This document shows positions 16,805 to 25,505 of a stretch of DNA of 43,825 bases, piece by piece. The first letter of the stretch is position 1. Each line of letters opens with the position of its first letter. The translations under genes and the position numbers were made by a program. This stretch comes from Porphyromonadaceae bacterium UBA7176 (GTDB taxonomy: Bacteria > Bacteroidota > Bacteroidia > Bacteroidales > Muribaculaceae), in the NCBI GenBank assembly GCA_002491245.1, contig DKVO01000039.1:1-43825 (forward strand). The letters run 5' to 3'. The notes beneath the pieces are model-generated. The model did not search any database. It saw only the letters and a program-made list of their open reading frames with translations, and was not told the DNA's origin.

Positions 16805-18832
16805 TTATTTCGTGTCTTCTTTTACTTCTTTGTCTTCTTTTACTTCTGTGGCCTCGACGTCGTCGATGGGTGGAGGGGTAGGTTCGGTGCTGTCTTTGTG
16901 GCCGAAGAGTTCGTCGGTACGCGAAGTCCACTGGCGAGGGCCGAAGATGCGCTCTACGTCGTCGGTGAAGATTACCTCGCGTGTAATGAGCGTTTCGGCG
17001 AGTTCGTGGTGGCCTTTGGCGTGCTGCGTGAGGATGGCTTTGGCGCGTTCGTACTGCTCGGCGATGATACGCGATACTTCCTGGTCGATGATCCGTGCGC
17101 GGTCGTCGCTGTAGGGGTTGGTGAACATGTTGTTCTGTCCCGTTGAGTCGTAGTACGACAGGTTGGGAAGTTTGTCGCTCATGCCGTAGTACACTACCAT
17201 CGCATATGCCTGCTTGGTGACTCTCTCGAGGTCGTTGGCAGCACCGGTGGAGATGTGGCCTGTGAAGAGTTCTTCGGCAGCCCGTCCGCCGAGGAGCGAG
17301 CATATGTCGTCGAGGAGTACCTGGGAGGGGACGATCTGTCGTTCTTCGGGCAGATACCATGCTGCACCGAGGGCTTTTCCTCGCGGCACAATCGTGACTT
17401 TGACGAGAGGATTGCCGTAGCGCAGGTGCCACGATACGGTGGCGTGGCCGGCTTCGTGGATTGCGATGGCGTTCTTTTCGTCGTCGGTGAGTATCTTGGA
17501 GCGTTTTTCGAGACCACCGATAATGCGGTCGACGGCGGCGTTGAAGTCTTCTTTGCTCACGCTGTCCTTGTTGTGACGGGCTGCGATGAGAGCGGCTTCG
17601 TTGCACACGTTCGCGATGTCGGCACCGGAGAAACCGGGAGTCTGACGGGCGAGCAGTTCGACGTCGAGGTCGGCGGCAGTCTTTATCTTGCGCAGGTGTA
17701 CTTTGAATATTTCGACGCGGTCGGGGAGGTCGGGTAGGTCGACGTATATCTGCCTGTCGAAACGGCCTGCACGCATGAGGGCTTTGTCGAGAATGTCAGC
17801 GCGGTTGGTAGCGGCGAGAATAATCACACCGCTGTTTGTGCCGAAGCCGTCCATTTCGGTGAGGAGCTGGTTGAGGGTGTTCTCGCGCTCGTCGTTGGCT
17901 CCCATGCCGGCGTTGCGTCCACGTGCACGGCCCACGGCGTCGATTTCGTCGATAAACACGATGCAGGGGGCTTTTTCCTTGGCTTGGCGGAAGAGGTCGC
18001 GGACACGTGATGCACCTACGCCGACGAACATCTCCACGAAATCGGAGCCTGACATGGAGAAGAATGGCACGTCGGCTTCGCCTGCGACTGCTTTGGCAAG
18101 CAGTGTCTTGCCGGTACCGGGAGGGCCTACGAGGAGTGCTCCCTTGGGTATCTTGCCGCCGAGGTTGGTGTAGCGTTTGGGGTTCTTGAGGAACTCTACT
18201 ATTTCTTCGATTTCGGTTTTGGCTTCGCTGAGACCTGCTACGTCGCGGAATGTGACTTTATCGGCATTGTTCTTGTCGAAAAGCATGGCTTTCGATTTGC
18301 CGACTGAGAATATTCCACCGTTACCTCCGCCGGGGCCTCCGTTGCCCGACATGCGGCGCATGAGGTAGATCCAGACGCCGATAAACAGGGCGAAAGGCAG
18401 CAAGGACCATATGAGATTGCCGAACTGGCTTGATTGCTCGAATTTCACGTCGCCTGTAAAGGCTCCGGACTTGCTCCACTGGTCGATTTTTTCGCTCAGT
18501 TTGTCGGCCGAAGGGATGTTTGCTTCGACTTTTGCCGATATGTTCTTGCCGGGTTTGAAGTTCTCGCCGAAGATGACCTGCGCGAGGGAGTCGTTGACGA
18601 AGCCCTCGACGAGTTTCTTGTCGCTGTAAACTACAATCTTTGTAATCGCGTGGTCTTTCTCCACGTAGTTCTCGAATGTAGAGTAGTTTACTTGCTTGGT
18701 GACGGTGTTGGTGTCGAAGTACAAAATACCGCCCAACAAGAGCAGTATGATAGCATACATCCACCACAGACTGAAGCGGAAGGGATTCTTTTTGGGGGTA
18801 GAGGGGTTGTTATTTGAGGGAGGAAAAGCCAT
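16805..18832 (-). CDS. ftsH: ATP-dependent zinc metalloprotease FtsH
   Basis: This 675-residue inner-membrane AAA+ protease degrades membrane and regulatory proteins. It has two transmembrane helices (about 22-39 and 141-158) flanking a periplasmic domain, and Walker A GPPGTGKT at 236-243. Walker B (VFIDEIDAVG), the second region of homology (ATNRADILDKALMRAGRFDR), the zinc site HEAGH and the third ligand region (GAANDLERVT) are all present. The C-terminus is a charged, repetitive KEVKED tail encoded by an 18-base tandem duplication. The gene follows rsfS by 33 bases, an order seen in other Bacteroidales; no cdsA-like gene follows before the terminator. Confidence 0.97.
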   Translation of the reverse strand: MAFPPSNNNPSTPKKNPFRFSLWWMYAIILLLLGGILYFDTNTVTKQVNYSTFENYVEKDHAITKIVVYSDKKLVEGFVNDSLAQVIFGENFKPGKNISAKVEANIPSADKLSEKIDQWSKSGAFTGDVKFEQSSQFGNLIWSLLPFALFIGVWIYLMRRMSGNGGPGGGNGGIFSVGKSKAMLFDKNNADKVTFRDVAGLSEAKTEIEEIVEFLKNPKRYTNLGGKIPKGALLVGPPGTGKTLLAKAVAGEADVPFFSMSGSDFVEMFVGVGASRVRDLFRQAKEKAPCIVFIDEIDAVGRARGRNAGMGANDERENTLNQLLTEMDGFGTNSGVIILAATNRADILDKALMRAGRFDRQIYVDLPDLPDRVEIFKVHLRKIKTAADLDVELLARQTPGFSGADIANVCNEAALIAARHNKDSVSKEDFNAAVDRIIGGLEKRSKILTDDEKNAIAIHEAGHATVSWHLRYGNPLVKVTIVPRGKALGAAWYLPEERQIVPSQVLLDDICSLLGGRAAEELFTGHISTGAANDLERVTKQAYAMVVYYGMSDKLPNLSYYDSTGQNNMFTNPYSDDRARIIDQEVSRIIAEQYERAKAILTQHAKGHHELAETLITREVIFTDDVERIFGPRQWTSRTDELFGHKDSTEPTPPPIDDVEATEVKEDKEVKEDTK
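16815..16850 (-). repeat. 18-base tandem repeat in the ftsH 3' end
   Basis: Two adjacent 18-base copies (16815-16832 and 16833-16850) differ at one base and encode the KEVKED-type repeats of the FtsH tail. The reading frame is kept. Confidence 0.7.
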
Positions 18833-18865
18833 TTTGTGATGATGTTTTTAAGTTTTAGAAGAGGC

Positions 18866-19225
18866 TTAGTCTACATCTGCGATGTTTTCGATGTGGGCGT
18901 CGCTCCAAAGTTCTTCGAGATTGTATCTCATTCTGGTCTCGCGCAGGAATACGTGTACCCACACGTCGCCATAATCTATTATCACCCAGTCGCTGCCTTC
19001 CTCGCCATCGATGCCGTACGGTTTGATGCCGGCGTTCAGCCTCACGTGTTCTTCGATATTTTCGGCTATTGAAGCATTGTGTGTGCTTGAGTTGCCTTCG
19101 GCGATGATGAATGTAGCAGTGGCGGCAGTGTCGATATCGCTCATGTCGATTATGCTGATATCATGGCCTTTACGGTCCTGAATGCCTTCTATGATGAGTT
19201 GCCGGATGTCTGTCTGTTCGCTCAT
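18866..19225 (-). CDS. rsfS: Ribosome silencing factor RsfS (Iojap/YbeB)
   Basis: The 119-residue protein is a full-length RsfS family member. It binds ribosomal protein uL14 on the large subunit and blocks subunit joining in slow growth (known for the family). Visible signatures include GHDISIIDMSDI near residues 19-30, FIIAEGNSSTHN, and the conserved segment EEGSDWVIIDYGDVWVHVF near the C-terminal third. The acidic C-terminal tail is typical. It is first in a two-gene unit with ftsH, with a -7 box 23 bases upstream. Confidence 0.95.
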   Translation of the reverse strand: MSEQTDIRQLIIEGIQDRKGHDISIIDMSDIDTAATATFIIAEGNSSTHNASIAENIEEHVRLNAGIKPYGIDGEEGSDWVIIDYGDVWVHVFLRETRMRYNLEELWSDAHIENIADVD

Positions 19226-19248
19226 TGACGGTTTTATCTTAATTTATG

Positions 19249-19256
19249 CAAAGGTA
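19249..19256 (-). promoter_or_regulatory. -7 promoter box for rsfS-ftsH
   Basis: TACCTTTG on the minus strand, 23 bases upstream of the rsfS ATG. No good -33 box is seen at the usual spacing. Confidence 0.42.
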
Positions 19257-19323
19257 ATGAATAATTCTGAAGTAGGGAGAGGTATATGTTTTATTAACAA
19301 AAATCATGCCTAAAAGTGCGATG

Positions 19324-20550
19324 TCATTCGTATTTGACAACTTTTGCCGGGTCGACCGACGATGCCAGACGTGCCGGCAGTATCAATATGAGCCATGCTG
19401 CAAGTGCCACTCCGATGTTGAGCGCGACTAATGCCCAGGGTTGTATCTCGACGGGTACAGAGTCGAGGTAGTACATCTCCGGGTCGAGAGGCACGGCGTG
19501 GGTATATTTCTGGACGAGGAGGAGTGTGATGCCAACGGCGTTGCCTATGATCATGCCGAGCCCGACGATGCGCATCGCCATGTCGATAAATATTGACCTG
19601 ACGAATGGCTTGGAAGCACCCATAGCCCTCAGTATACCGATCATGGCAAGCCTGTCGAGGATGAGGATGAAGAGGCTCGAGATGAGTGTGAGGCCTGATA
19701 CGCAGAGCATGAGGATGAAGATGACTGTTACGTTGGTGTCGAGTAGCGAGAGCCAGTTGAAGTAGAGCGCACCGGTGCGCAGCACACTGTCGACGGGGTA
19801 ATATTGGTCGAGGCGTCCGGTAGCGGCATCGTTGACAAGACTTGCCTGCAGGTGCTCTGCTGCCGCTGCTATTTCGTCGGGATTTAGTCCGCGGATATCG
19901 ATGCGGTTGCCGGCATCGCTGCCTATTCCGGCGACACTGCGCAGGCTTTGCATTGAGGCGTAGGCCACGGTCTTGTCGTATTCGCCGAAGTTTGAGCGGA
20001 ATAGGGCTGCAATAGTGTATCGCCGCATTTTCACGTTGCCGTCGATGAAAAAGGTGCTGTATACCTTGTCGCCGACTCCGAGACCGAGGGCATTGGCGGT
20101 CGGGACGGATATGACTATCTTGTTGGCGCATGAGTCGGAAGCGTAATCGGGCCACTCGCCCTCGACTATGTTACTTTTCTCGAAGGAGAAGTCGGCGTCG
20201 GGCGATTGGGCTATAAATACAAGCCCTTCGAAGTCGTTGTCGGTTTTTATTAGTGCCGGTTGCCTCATTGACAGGCGGATGTCGGCTTGTGGCAGGCATT
20301 CGTTGATGGCAGATATCAGCCCTGGCGAGGCTTCTATTGTCTTGCCATCGGCCGGACATACGGTGATCTGGGCATCGAAACCCATGAGCCTGTCGCGGAT
20401 ACCGTTCTTAAATCCGACGACTACAGCCAGTGTGAACTCCATGATAATCAGTGCCAGAGCAACACCGGCAACGGCTATTGCCACTCCGGCCTTGCTGCTT
20501 CCCTTGCATCCGAGGCGCAGGCGCTGTGATATCCAGAAGCTTATGTTCAT
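19324..20550 (-). CDS. LolC/LolE-like ABC transporter permease (FtsX family)
   Basis: The 408-residue protein has the FtsX-like permease layout. It has one N-terminal helix (about 22-48), a long periplasmic MacB-like domain (about 50-265), then three helices (starting near 275, 320 and 370), ending in SVDPAKVVKYE, a typical LolC/E C-terminus. The family extracts lipoproteins from the inner membrane with the LolD ATPase, which is not encoded nearby. The frame is open upstream to 20823, but that part overlaps the SGNH gene. The ATG at 20550 overlaps its stop by 4 bases (ATGA) and gives MNISFWISQRL, typical of the family. It is the last gene of the ftsY operon. Confidence 0.9.
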   Translation of the reverse strand: MNISFWISQRLRLGCKGSSKAGVAIAVAGVALALIIMEFTLAVVVGFKNGIRDRLMGFDAQITVCPADGKTIEASPGLISAINECLPQADIRLSMRQPALIKTDNDFEGLVFIAQSPDADFSFEKSNIVEGEWPDYASDSCANKIVISVPTANALGLGVGDKVYSTFFIDGNVKMRRYTIAALFRSNFGEYDKTVAYASMQSLRSVAGIGSDAGNRIDIRGLNPDEIAAAAEHLQASLVNDAATGRLDQYYPVDSVLRTGALYFNWLSLLDTNVTVIFILMLCVSGLTLISSLFILILDRLAMIGILRAMGASKPFVRSIFIDMAMRIVGLGMIIGNAVGITLLLVQKYTHAVPLDPEMYYLDSVPVEIQPWALVALNIGVALAAWLILILPARLASSVDPAKVVKYE

Positions 20551-21812
20551 GGCTGGAGTTGTTTTAGTATGGCGTCGCTCAGCAGGTTGCCCCATAATCT
20601 GTAGCCTGTAGCAGTGAAATGCACTCCGTCGCGCGATAGCACTTTGGCATTTTTCATGGCGGCGGCAGACCCGGCTACAGCGTAGTGGTTGTAGTATGGG
20701 ATGCCTTCTTTTTCGGCGTATTGGCGTATAGTCCTTGCCATTGTGGCTGCTTTCGGGTTGGGGACGGTGGTGGCTGTTCGGCGGCGACGTCCTTTGCGGC
20801 GGCTGTACACGCGTTTGTAACAATCGGTGGGACCGACGAGCAATATTTTTGCATCGGGGCTGAATGAGCGTATGCTTGAGAGGAGTACGTCGATGTTGTT
20901 GCGCAGAGAGGCTTCGGTGGTACGTCCGAAAGCTTCGTTCGTGCCCAAAGCTATTATTATCAGGTCTGGCGACAGGTTGGCAAGCTCGCTGCCGAACCGG
21001 TCGACTGTTGCGTAGGCCGAGAATGTCGCACCATTGTTGCCGATGGAGTGCACGACAGTCCCGGTGCTGTCGCTGATGAGTTCGATGCCGCCGTATACTG
21101 TTGTCTTGTCGCCTTTTGCAGTGAGTTTGAAGTCGTAGGCAGAATATGGTATTTCGATTACGGTGAGTCCGTCGCTGTCGGTACGGGCGGTGAAATCAAC
21201 TGTACGTCCGTCGGCCAAAAGTTCTGTCGGGCCGGGGGGAGTGCCACGAGTATGGAGACGTAGCCTGCGAGTCGGGGCTGGAGAAGAGAACTCAAGAGTA
21301 TATCGGTGGCCCGATGGTTGTAGACCGATGCCCGTAAATGTCATCTCAGTGGCCCAGGGAGTGCGCATGAGTTTAGAGGTTGTGACAGGCGAGCTTGTCG
21401 AGAATTTATAGTCGAGAGGCTGGTTTGTGCCTGCGATCTTGAATGGTATGATCAGTCCTCTTCCGGCATAGCGTGAGGCGGCGGCAAGTCTTTGGCGCAG
21501 TATGTCACCTCCGAAGTCTGCCTGTATATGTGAGTCGCCGAGGTAAACGACAGAAAACTTTTCGAGGCCTTCTTTAGCTGCTTCAAATTTACGTGCAAGC
21601 TCCGACCAATCGTCGCCGTTAAGATCTATCTTGTTCTTGTCGGGCTTTATAAATGGATATACTGAATAATCGGCCGGTAAAAGGGTGTCGCCGGCCTCAA
21701 TCTCGGGGTTGAGTCGCATTTCGGTCATTGAGCTGTCGAATGTCTCGTCTTGGGCGGAAGCGGACAAGAGACCGACGGCGAGTATGGATATGGCCGATAA
21801 GATTCTATTCAT
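20547..21812 (-). CDS. Secreted SGNH/GDSL hydrolase
   Basis: The 421-residue product has a signal peptide (about 1-21, ending ASAQ) and an SGNH esterase fold. The nucleophile serine is in VVYLGDSH (Ser94), the block III Asn in IIALGTNEAFG, and the Asp/His pair in RDGVHFT (Asp395, His398). A beta-rich insert (about 140-240) may bind carbohydrate. Related proteins remove or transfer acetyl groups on envelope glycans. A basic patch (RRKGRRRR, near residues 340-350) is unusual for a secreted enzyme. It overlaps the upstream SGNH gene by 8 bases and the downstream permease by 4, so the three are co-translated. The substrate is unknown. Confidence 0.85.
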   Translation of the reverse strand: MNRILSAISILAVGLLSASAQDETFDSSMTEMRLNPEIEAGDTLLPADYSVYPFIKPDKNKIDLNGDDWSELARKFEAAKEGLEKFSVVYLGDSHIQADFGGDILRQRLAAASRYAGRGLIIPFKIAGTNQPLDYKFSTSSPVTTSKLMRTPWATEMTFTGIGLQPSGHRYTLEFSSPAPTRRLRLHTRGTPPGPTELLADGRTVDFTARTDSDGLTVIEIPYSAYDFKLTAKGDKTTVYGGIELISDSTGTVVHSIGNNGATFSAYATVDRFGSELANLSPDLIIIALGTNEAFGRTTEASLRNNIDVLLSSIRSFSPDAKILLVGPTDCYKRVYSRRKGRRRRTATTVPNPKAATMARTIRQYAEKEGIPYYNHYAVAGSAAAMKNAKVLSRDGVHFTATGYRLWGNLLSDAILKQLQP

Positions 21813-23226
21813 CGAGTGCGTGTTTTAGGGCGATGTCGAAGAGTGTTGCCAATTCTCCTCCACCATCGTGGTTGAGATGGATGTAATCGGCATTGATGAG
21901 TTTGCGTTTCCGCCATTCCACCACTGCTTTGTCGCCACCCATCGCGGCGCGTGTATCCCAGAAATATGTGCCAGAACGGCGAGCCGTTTCCCTTTGGGCA
22001 TCAATCATTGCAGGGAGTGTGGGCAAGGATGTGACTTCTGTACCGGTTTTCACGCCTCTGTCGCCGACGCCCATTATCAATATGTCGGCGTGGGGGTAGC
22101 AGGTCTGAAGATGAGTGATGGCTTTCACCATGTTTTGCATATAGGGGGTGTAGTCGGTTTGCCCGGCACTGAGTACGTTCATACCAAACTCAACTATTAT
22201 GAGGTCGTAGTCGGCCCATTGTGCCATCTGACGGCATAGAGCCGGGTTGATACGTCCTGTTGCAAGGCCAGAGTTGCCGCGTATCGACATGCAGTCGAGC
22301 TGTACGCCTGCCGATGCATCGAGGTATGTGCCGAGAGACACTATGCCCGGAACAGAGACAGAGAAGGTCGATTTTGTTGTAGGACCGTCGATGCTGATTG
22401 CCTGGACATTATCGGACGGAGAGATATCGAATTTCTGTTTGACACCATCGGCTCCGGTATATGAGATTGAGCCTCTTCGATGAGTAAGAAAAAGGAAGGT
22501 CGTTTTGTCCCACGATTTGGTGGTCGGAAATTTGCTCCGTGCCGAAAAAGAGGTTGTGGCGAAACTGTCGGCTCTGGCGTAATCGCCTGAAAGCGTTCTT
22601 AATGTGTCGCGTCGCGATATCGAGCGGATATCGTGCATGGCCCAACCTTTGCTCGACTGGTTGACAGTCTGCCTGAAGCCCGGGAAGTCGCTGTGTGCTG
22701 CCATAAACCCTACGCCCGAACCTCCGTAGCGTTGCTGGAGGATATCACGAAGATGTGAGCAGAAGATATCGCCTTCGATATACGAATCTCCGATTACTGC
22801 TATGCGCACTGTGCGTTGAGATGCTTCGGCAAGTGCCTGTCGTAGATTGGGTAGGATTGGGCCGCTGCTGTAGTTCTCGATAGCAACAGAGCCGTCGATC
22901 ATCGGTGCAGGGTCGGCCTGGATGTATTGCAGGACTGTATCAGAAGCAGTGGTATCGGCCGGAATTGCAGTGCTTTCGTGCAGATTACCGTCACCGGTAT
23001 TGCCCGACCCATTTATGAGGGCCTCGAGTTCCGGATCGACAATCGGAGCTGTCGAGGCTACAGGTGCAGAAGATTGGCTCGGAAACAGATCTTCGAAGAG
23101 ATTGAAATCTTTGAGGGTGTTGTTGGTTAGCCTGCTCCACGGCAAAGCCGACAAAGCGAGCAATATGCCGAACGATATGCCGACAATCGAAAGTATATGG
23201 CGAGAAGAGGTGTTGCTGTCTGACAT
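21805..23226 (-). CDS. Membrane-anchored SGNH hydrolase-like protein
   Basis: The 473-residue protein has an N-terminal membrane anchor (about 11-30, ILSIVGISFGILLALSALPW) and a long low-complexity linker (about 45-120). An SGNH-type domain follows, with VIGDSYIEGD (Ser148), VEFGMN as block III, and DYIHLN (Asp447, His450) as the C-terminal pair. It is related to, but clearly diverged from, the next gene product. In Bacteroidetes such pairs often accompany an MBOAT O-acyltransferase, but none is seen here. It starts 7 bases after menF and overlaps the second SGNH gene by 8 bases. A periplasmic role in O-acetylation or deacetylation is inferred. Confidence 0.78.
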   Translation of the reverse strand: MSDSNTSSRHILSIVGISFGILLALSALPWSRLTNNTLKDFNLFEDLFPSQSSAPVASTAPIVDPELEALINGSGNTGDGNLHESTAIPADTTASDTVLQYIQADPAPMIDGSVAIENYSSGPILPNLRQALAEASQRTVRIAVIGDSYIEGDIFCSHLRDILQQRYGGSGVGFMAAHSDFPGFRQTVNQSSKGWAMHDIRSISRRDTLRTLSGDYARADSFATTSFSARSKFPTTKSWDKTTFLFLTHRRGSISYTGADGVKQKFDISPSDNVQAISIDGPTTKSTFSVSVPGIVSLGTYLDASAGVQLDCMSIRGNSGLATGRINPALCRQMAQWADYDLIIVEFGMNVLSAGQTDYTPYMQNMVKAITHLQTCYPHADILIMGVGDRGVKTGTEVTSLPTLPAMIDAQRETARRSGTYFWDTRAAMGGDKAVVEWRKRKLINADYIHLNHDGGGELATLFDIALKHALDE

Positions 23227-23233
23227 AAGTGTA

Positions 23234-24172
23234 TCAGAATTGGTTGAGGAGCATGAGCAGCGGTTGAGCCTTGGCTTCGGTCTCGTCCCATTCGGCGTCG
23301 GGAGTCGACAAGCCTGTGATGCCGCTGCCGGTGTATATGCACCAATGGCGACGGTCGAAGTGGACGCAACGCAGTACGACGTATGCAGTCGACGGTGTAG
23401 ATATTACTCCGCCATAAAATTTGCGTTGCGGAATTTCGAGTTCGGCGATGTCGGCCAATGCTTCGGCACGAGGGAAGCCACCTACAGCCGGAGTGGGGTG
23501 GAGGGTATTTACGATGGTGCCAATCTGTGCAGGGCTGTCACCGGAATAGGCGAATGATATGGGAGTGCAGAGGTGCTCGATGTTGCCGTAGCGCAGATTG
23601 CTACGGTCGCCGCCTATGCAAGACCAGTCGGGACCGAGGTCGCGGATGCGTTGCTTGATGTCTTTCACGACCATTTCGTGCTCGGCAACATTTTTATTGT
23701 CCCACGGAGTGGCCTCGACTGCTTTACGGGTTCCGGCTAAAGCTCTTGTATCTCCGTTCTTTCCGTCGAAAACGGCCAATAGCTCCGGACTTGCGCTCAT
23801 CCAGTATCCTGTGCGCGGATGATAGGCAAGAAAACAGAACATCGAGGGGAACGCCTTGAAGTATTCCCTTGCCATTTCAAGCGGTGCAAAGCGGTGGAAA
23901 GAGCCACATACTGTCCTTGCAAGGACGGTCTTGCCGTTACGTGCGGCAGCCCGTGCGGCAGCTTCTTTCACGGCCGCGGAGTATGTCGGCCGTGGAGTCG
24001 ATACAGTGTCGACACGTTGTATGCCGAGAGTTGCGCCGAGCCATTGACTCAGGTGTATGTCTCCGGCATCGAGACCATCTCCGGAGGCAGTGACATCGGT
24101 TCGGCATATCTGCGTCTTTTCTCCCGGCAGGCGGTAGATAATGAAAGGCGAATTAATGTCCAATCGATCCAT
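23234..24172 (-). CDS. menF: Isochorismate synthase (MenF/EntC family)
   Basis: The 312-residue protein belongs to the chorismate-utilizing enzyme family. It shows the general-base Lys in GKTVLART (Lys81), SASPELL, LAGT, a metal-binding Glu in AEHEMV, HLCTPI, the isochorismate-synthase-like HPTPAVGG (225-232), KFYGG, and the C-terminal YTGSGI/EWDETEAK. It would convert chorismate to isochorismate for menaquinone; menA is also in the window, far away. It is shorter than E. coli MenF because the N-terminal part is reduced, as in other Bacteroidetes. The frame is open to TTG 24181, but ATG 24172 is preferred. It overlaps rimO by 20 bases. Other men genes are not adjacent. Confidence 0.88.
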   Translation of the reverse strand: MDRLDINSPFIIYRLPGEKTQICRTDVTASGDGLDAGDIHLSQWLGATLGIQRVDTVSTPRPTYSAAVKEAAARAAARNGKTVLARTVCGSFHRFAPLEMAREYFKAFPSMFCFLAYHPRTGYWMSASPELLAVFDGKNGDTRALAGTRKAVEATPWDNKNVAEHEMVVKDIKQRIRDLGPDWSCIGGDRSNLRYGNIEHLCTPISFAYSGDSPAQIGTIVNTLHPTPAVGGFPRAEALADIAELEIPQRKFYGGVISTPSTAYVVLRCVHFDRRHWCIYTGSGITGLSTPDAEWDETEAKAQPLLMLLNQF

Positions 24173-25487
24173 AGAGGTCAAATCCGTCGCTGTCGGTGAT
24201 TTTTACGTTGTATATTTTTCCTGTTTCGAGTTCTTCATCGGCTTCGACGAATACGTTACAGTCTACCTCGGGGGAGTCGTACTCCGAACGGCCTATCCAC
24301 CGCTGCATGTCGGGGTCGTATTCATCGATTATCACCCGGAGTGTCTTGCCGACTTCCGATGCTGCGACCTCTGATGCTATCTCTTCTTGTACGGCCATGA
24401 GTTTTTCGAGCCGAGCCTGCTTCACCTCGTCGGGTATGTTGTCCTCGAAGTTTTTGGCGGCGAAGGTGTCATCTTCCTCGCAGTAGGCGAAAGCCCCGAG
24501 GCGCTCGAAGCGCTGTTCTTTCACGAAGTCGAGCAAGCGGTCGAAAGCCGCATCGTCCTCGCCCGGGAAGCCGACCATCATTGTGGTGCGTATATGTATG
24601 CCGGGTACTTCGCGGCGTATGCGCTCGAGGAGGGCTCTGGTGCCGTCGGCATCGATGTGGCGCCGCATGTTGGTTAGTACTTTATCATCGATATGCTGCA
24701 GGGCGATGTCGAGGTATTTGCATACGTCCTTGCGTCTGGACATCACGGGCAGTATACCGTAAGGGAAGTCTGACGGGTAGGCGTAGTGCAGGCGTATCAT
24801 TTCGACTCCTTCGATATCGGCCATGCGGTCGATGAGGTCGGCCAAAGGTTCGGCGGATGTATCGGCGAGGTCGCGTCCATACGACGAGAGGTCCTGGGCG
24901 ATGATGTTGAACTCCCGGGTACCGTTGGCTGCGAGTTGTGACACTTCTGCGAGAATTTCATCGGCCGGGCGTGATGTGTGCCGTCCGGTTATGAGCGGTA
25001 TGGCGCAGAAGGCGCAGAAGCGGTTGCAGCCCTCCGATATTTTGATGTATGTGTAGTGGGGTCCGGTCGAGAGTACCCGGTCCCACGGTTTTGTCGCTGC
25101 GTTTTGCTTGATTTCGCTCGCTTTTTGTAAGGCAAGCACTTCATCGACGATACCGGCCCAGTCGAATTTGCCGAATATGCCGTCGAGTTCGGGCATCTGT
25201 TCGGCCACGTCGTTGCGGTAGCGCTCGCTCAGACAGCCCATTACGTATACAGCCTTGATGTGTCCGCGGTCTTTGAGGTCGATAAAGCGCAGAAGTTCGT
25301 TGACCGATTCTTCTTTAGCGTCGCCGATGAAGCCGCAGGTGTTTACAACGGTAACAGATCCTTTCGGGGGTATTTCTTCGTCGAAGGCTATGTCGATGCC
25401 TTTATCTGCAAAACGGCGCGCCAGACGCTCACTGTCGATGAGGTTTTTAGAGCATCCGAGACTGTAGATATTTACGTGTAAGTTCAT
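24153..25487 (-). CDS. rimO: Ribosomal protein S12 methylthiotransferase RimO
   Basis: The 444-residue radical SAM enzyme adds a methylthio group to the conserved Asp of ribosomal protein S12. It has the N-terminal UPF0004 domain (NIYSLGCSKNLIDSE, with the first cluster cysteines), the radical SAM CxxxCxxC motif in EGCNRFCAFC, and a C-terminal TRAM domain. The TTG at 25502 would add five residues; ATG 25487 (MNLHVNIYSLGC) fits the family better and leaves 18 bases after ftsY. It is the second gene of the ftsY operon and overlaps menF. Confidence 0.96.
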   Translation of the reverse strand: MNLHVNIYSLGCSKNLIDSERLARRFADKGIDIAFDEEIPPKGSVTVVNTCGFIGDAKEESVNELLRFIDLKDRGHIKAVYVMGCLSERYRNDVAEQMPELDGIFGKFDWAGIVDEVLALQKASEIKQNAATKPWDRVLSTGPHYTYIKISEGCNRFCAFCAIPLITGRHTSRPADEILAEVSQLAANGTREFNIIAQDLSSYGRDLADTSAEPLADLIDRMADIEGVEMIRLHYAYPSDFPYGILPVMSRRKDVCKYLDIALQHIDDKVLTNMRRHIDADGTRALLERIRREVPGIHIRTTMMVGFPGEDDAAFDRLLDFVKEQRFERLGAFAYCEEDDTFAAKNFEDNIPDEVKQARLEKLMAVQEEIASEVAASEVGKTLRVIIDEYDPDMQRWIGRSEYDSPEVDCNVFVEADEELETGKIYNVKITDSDGFDLYGSIGH

Positions 25488-25505
25488 TACAAGCCTAAAC
25501 AAACG

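Noticed and set aside
15720..17606. 628-codon minus-strand frame spanning the 3' end of the adhesin gene and ftsH
   Set aside because: It is very rich in Arg and His, crosses a strong terminator, and overlaps two well-supported genes in other frames.
20551..20823. Upstream extension of the LolC/E-like frame by 91 residues
   Set aside because: The extension is basic low-complexity sequence that overlaps the SGNH gene. The internal ATG at 20550 overlaps that gene's stop and gives a normal permease N-terminus.
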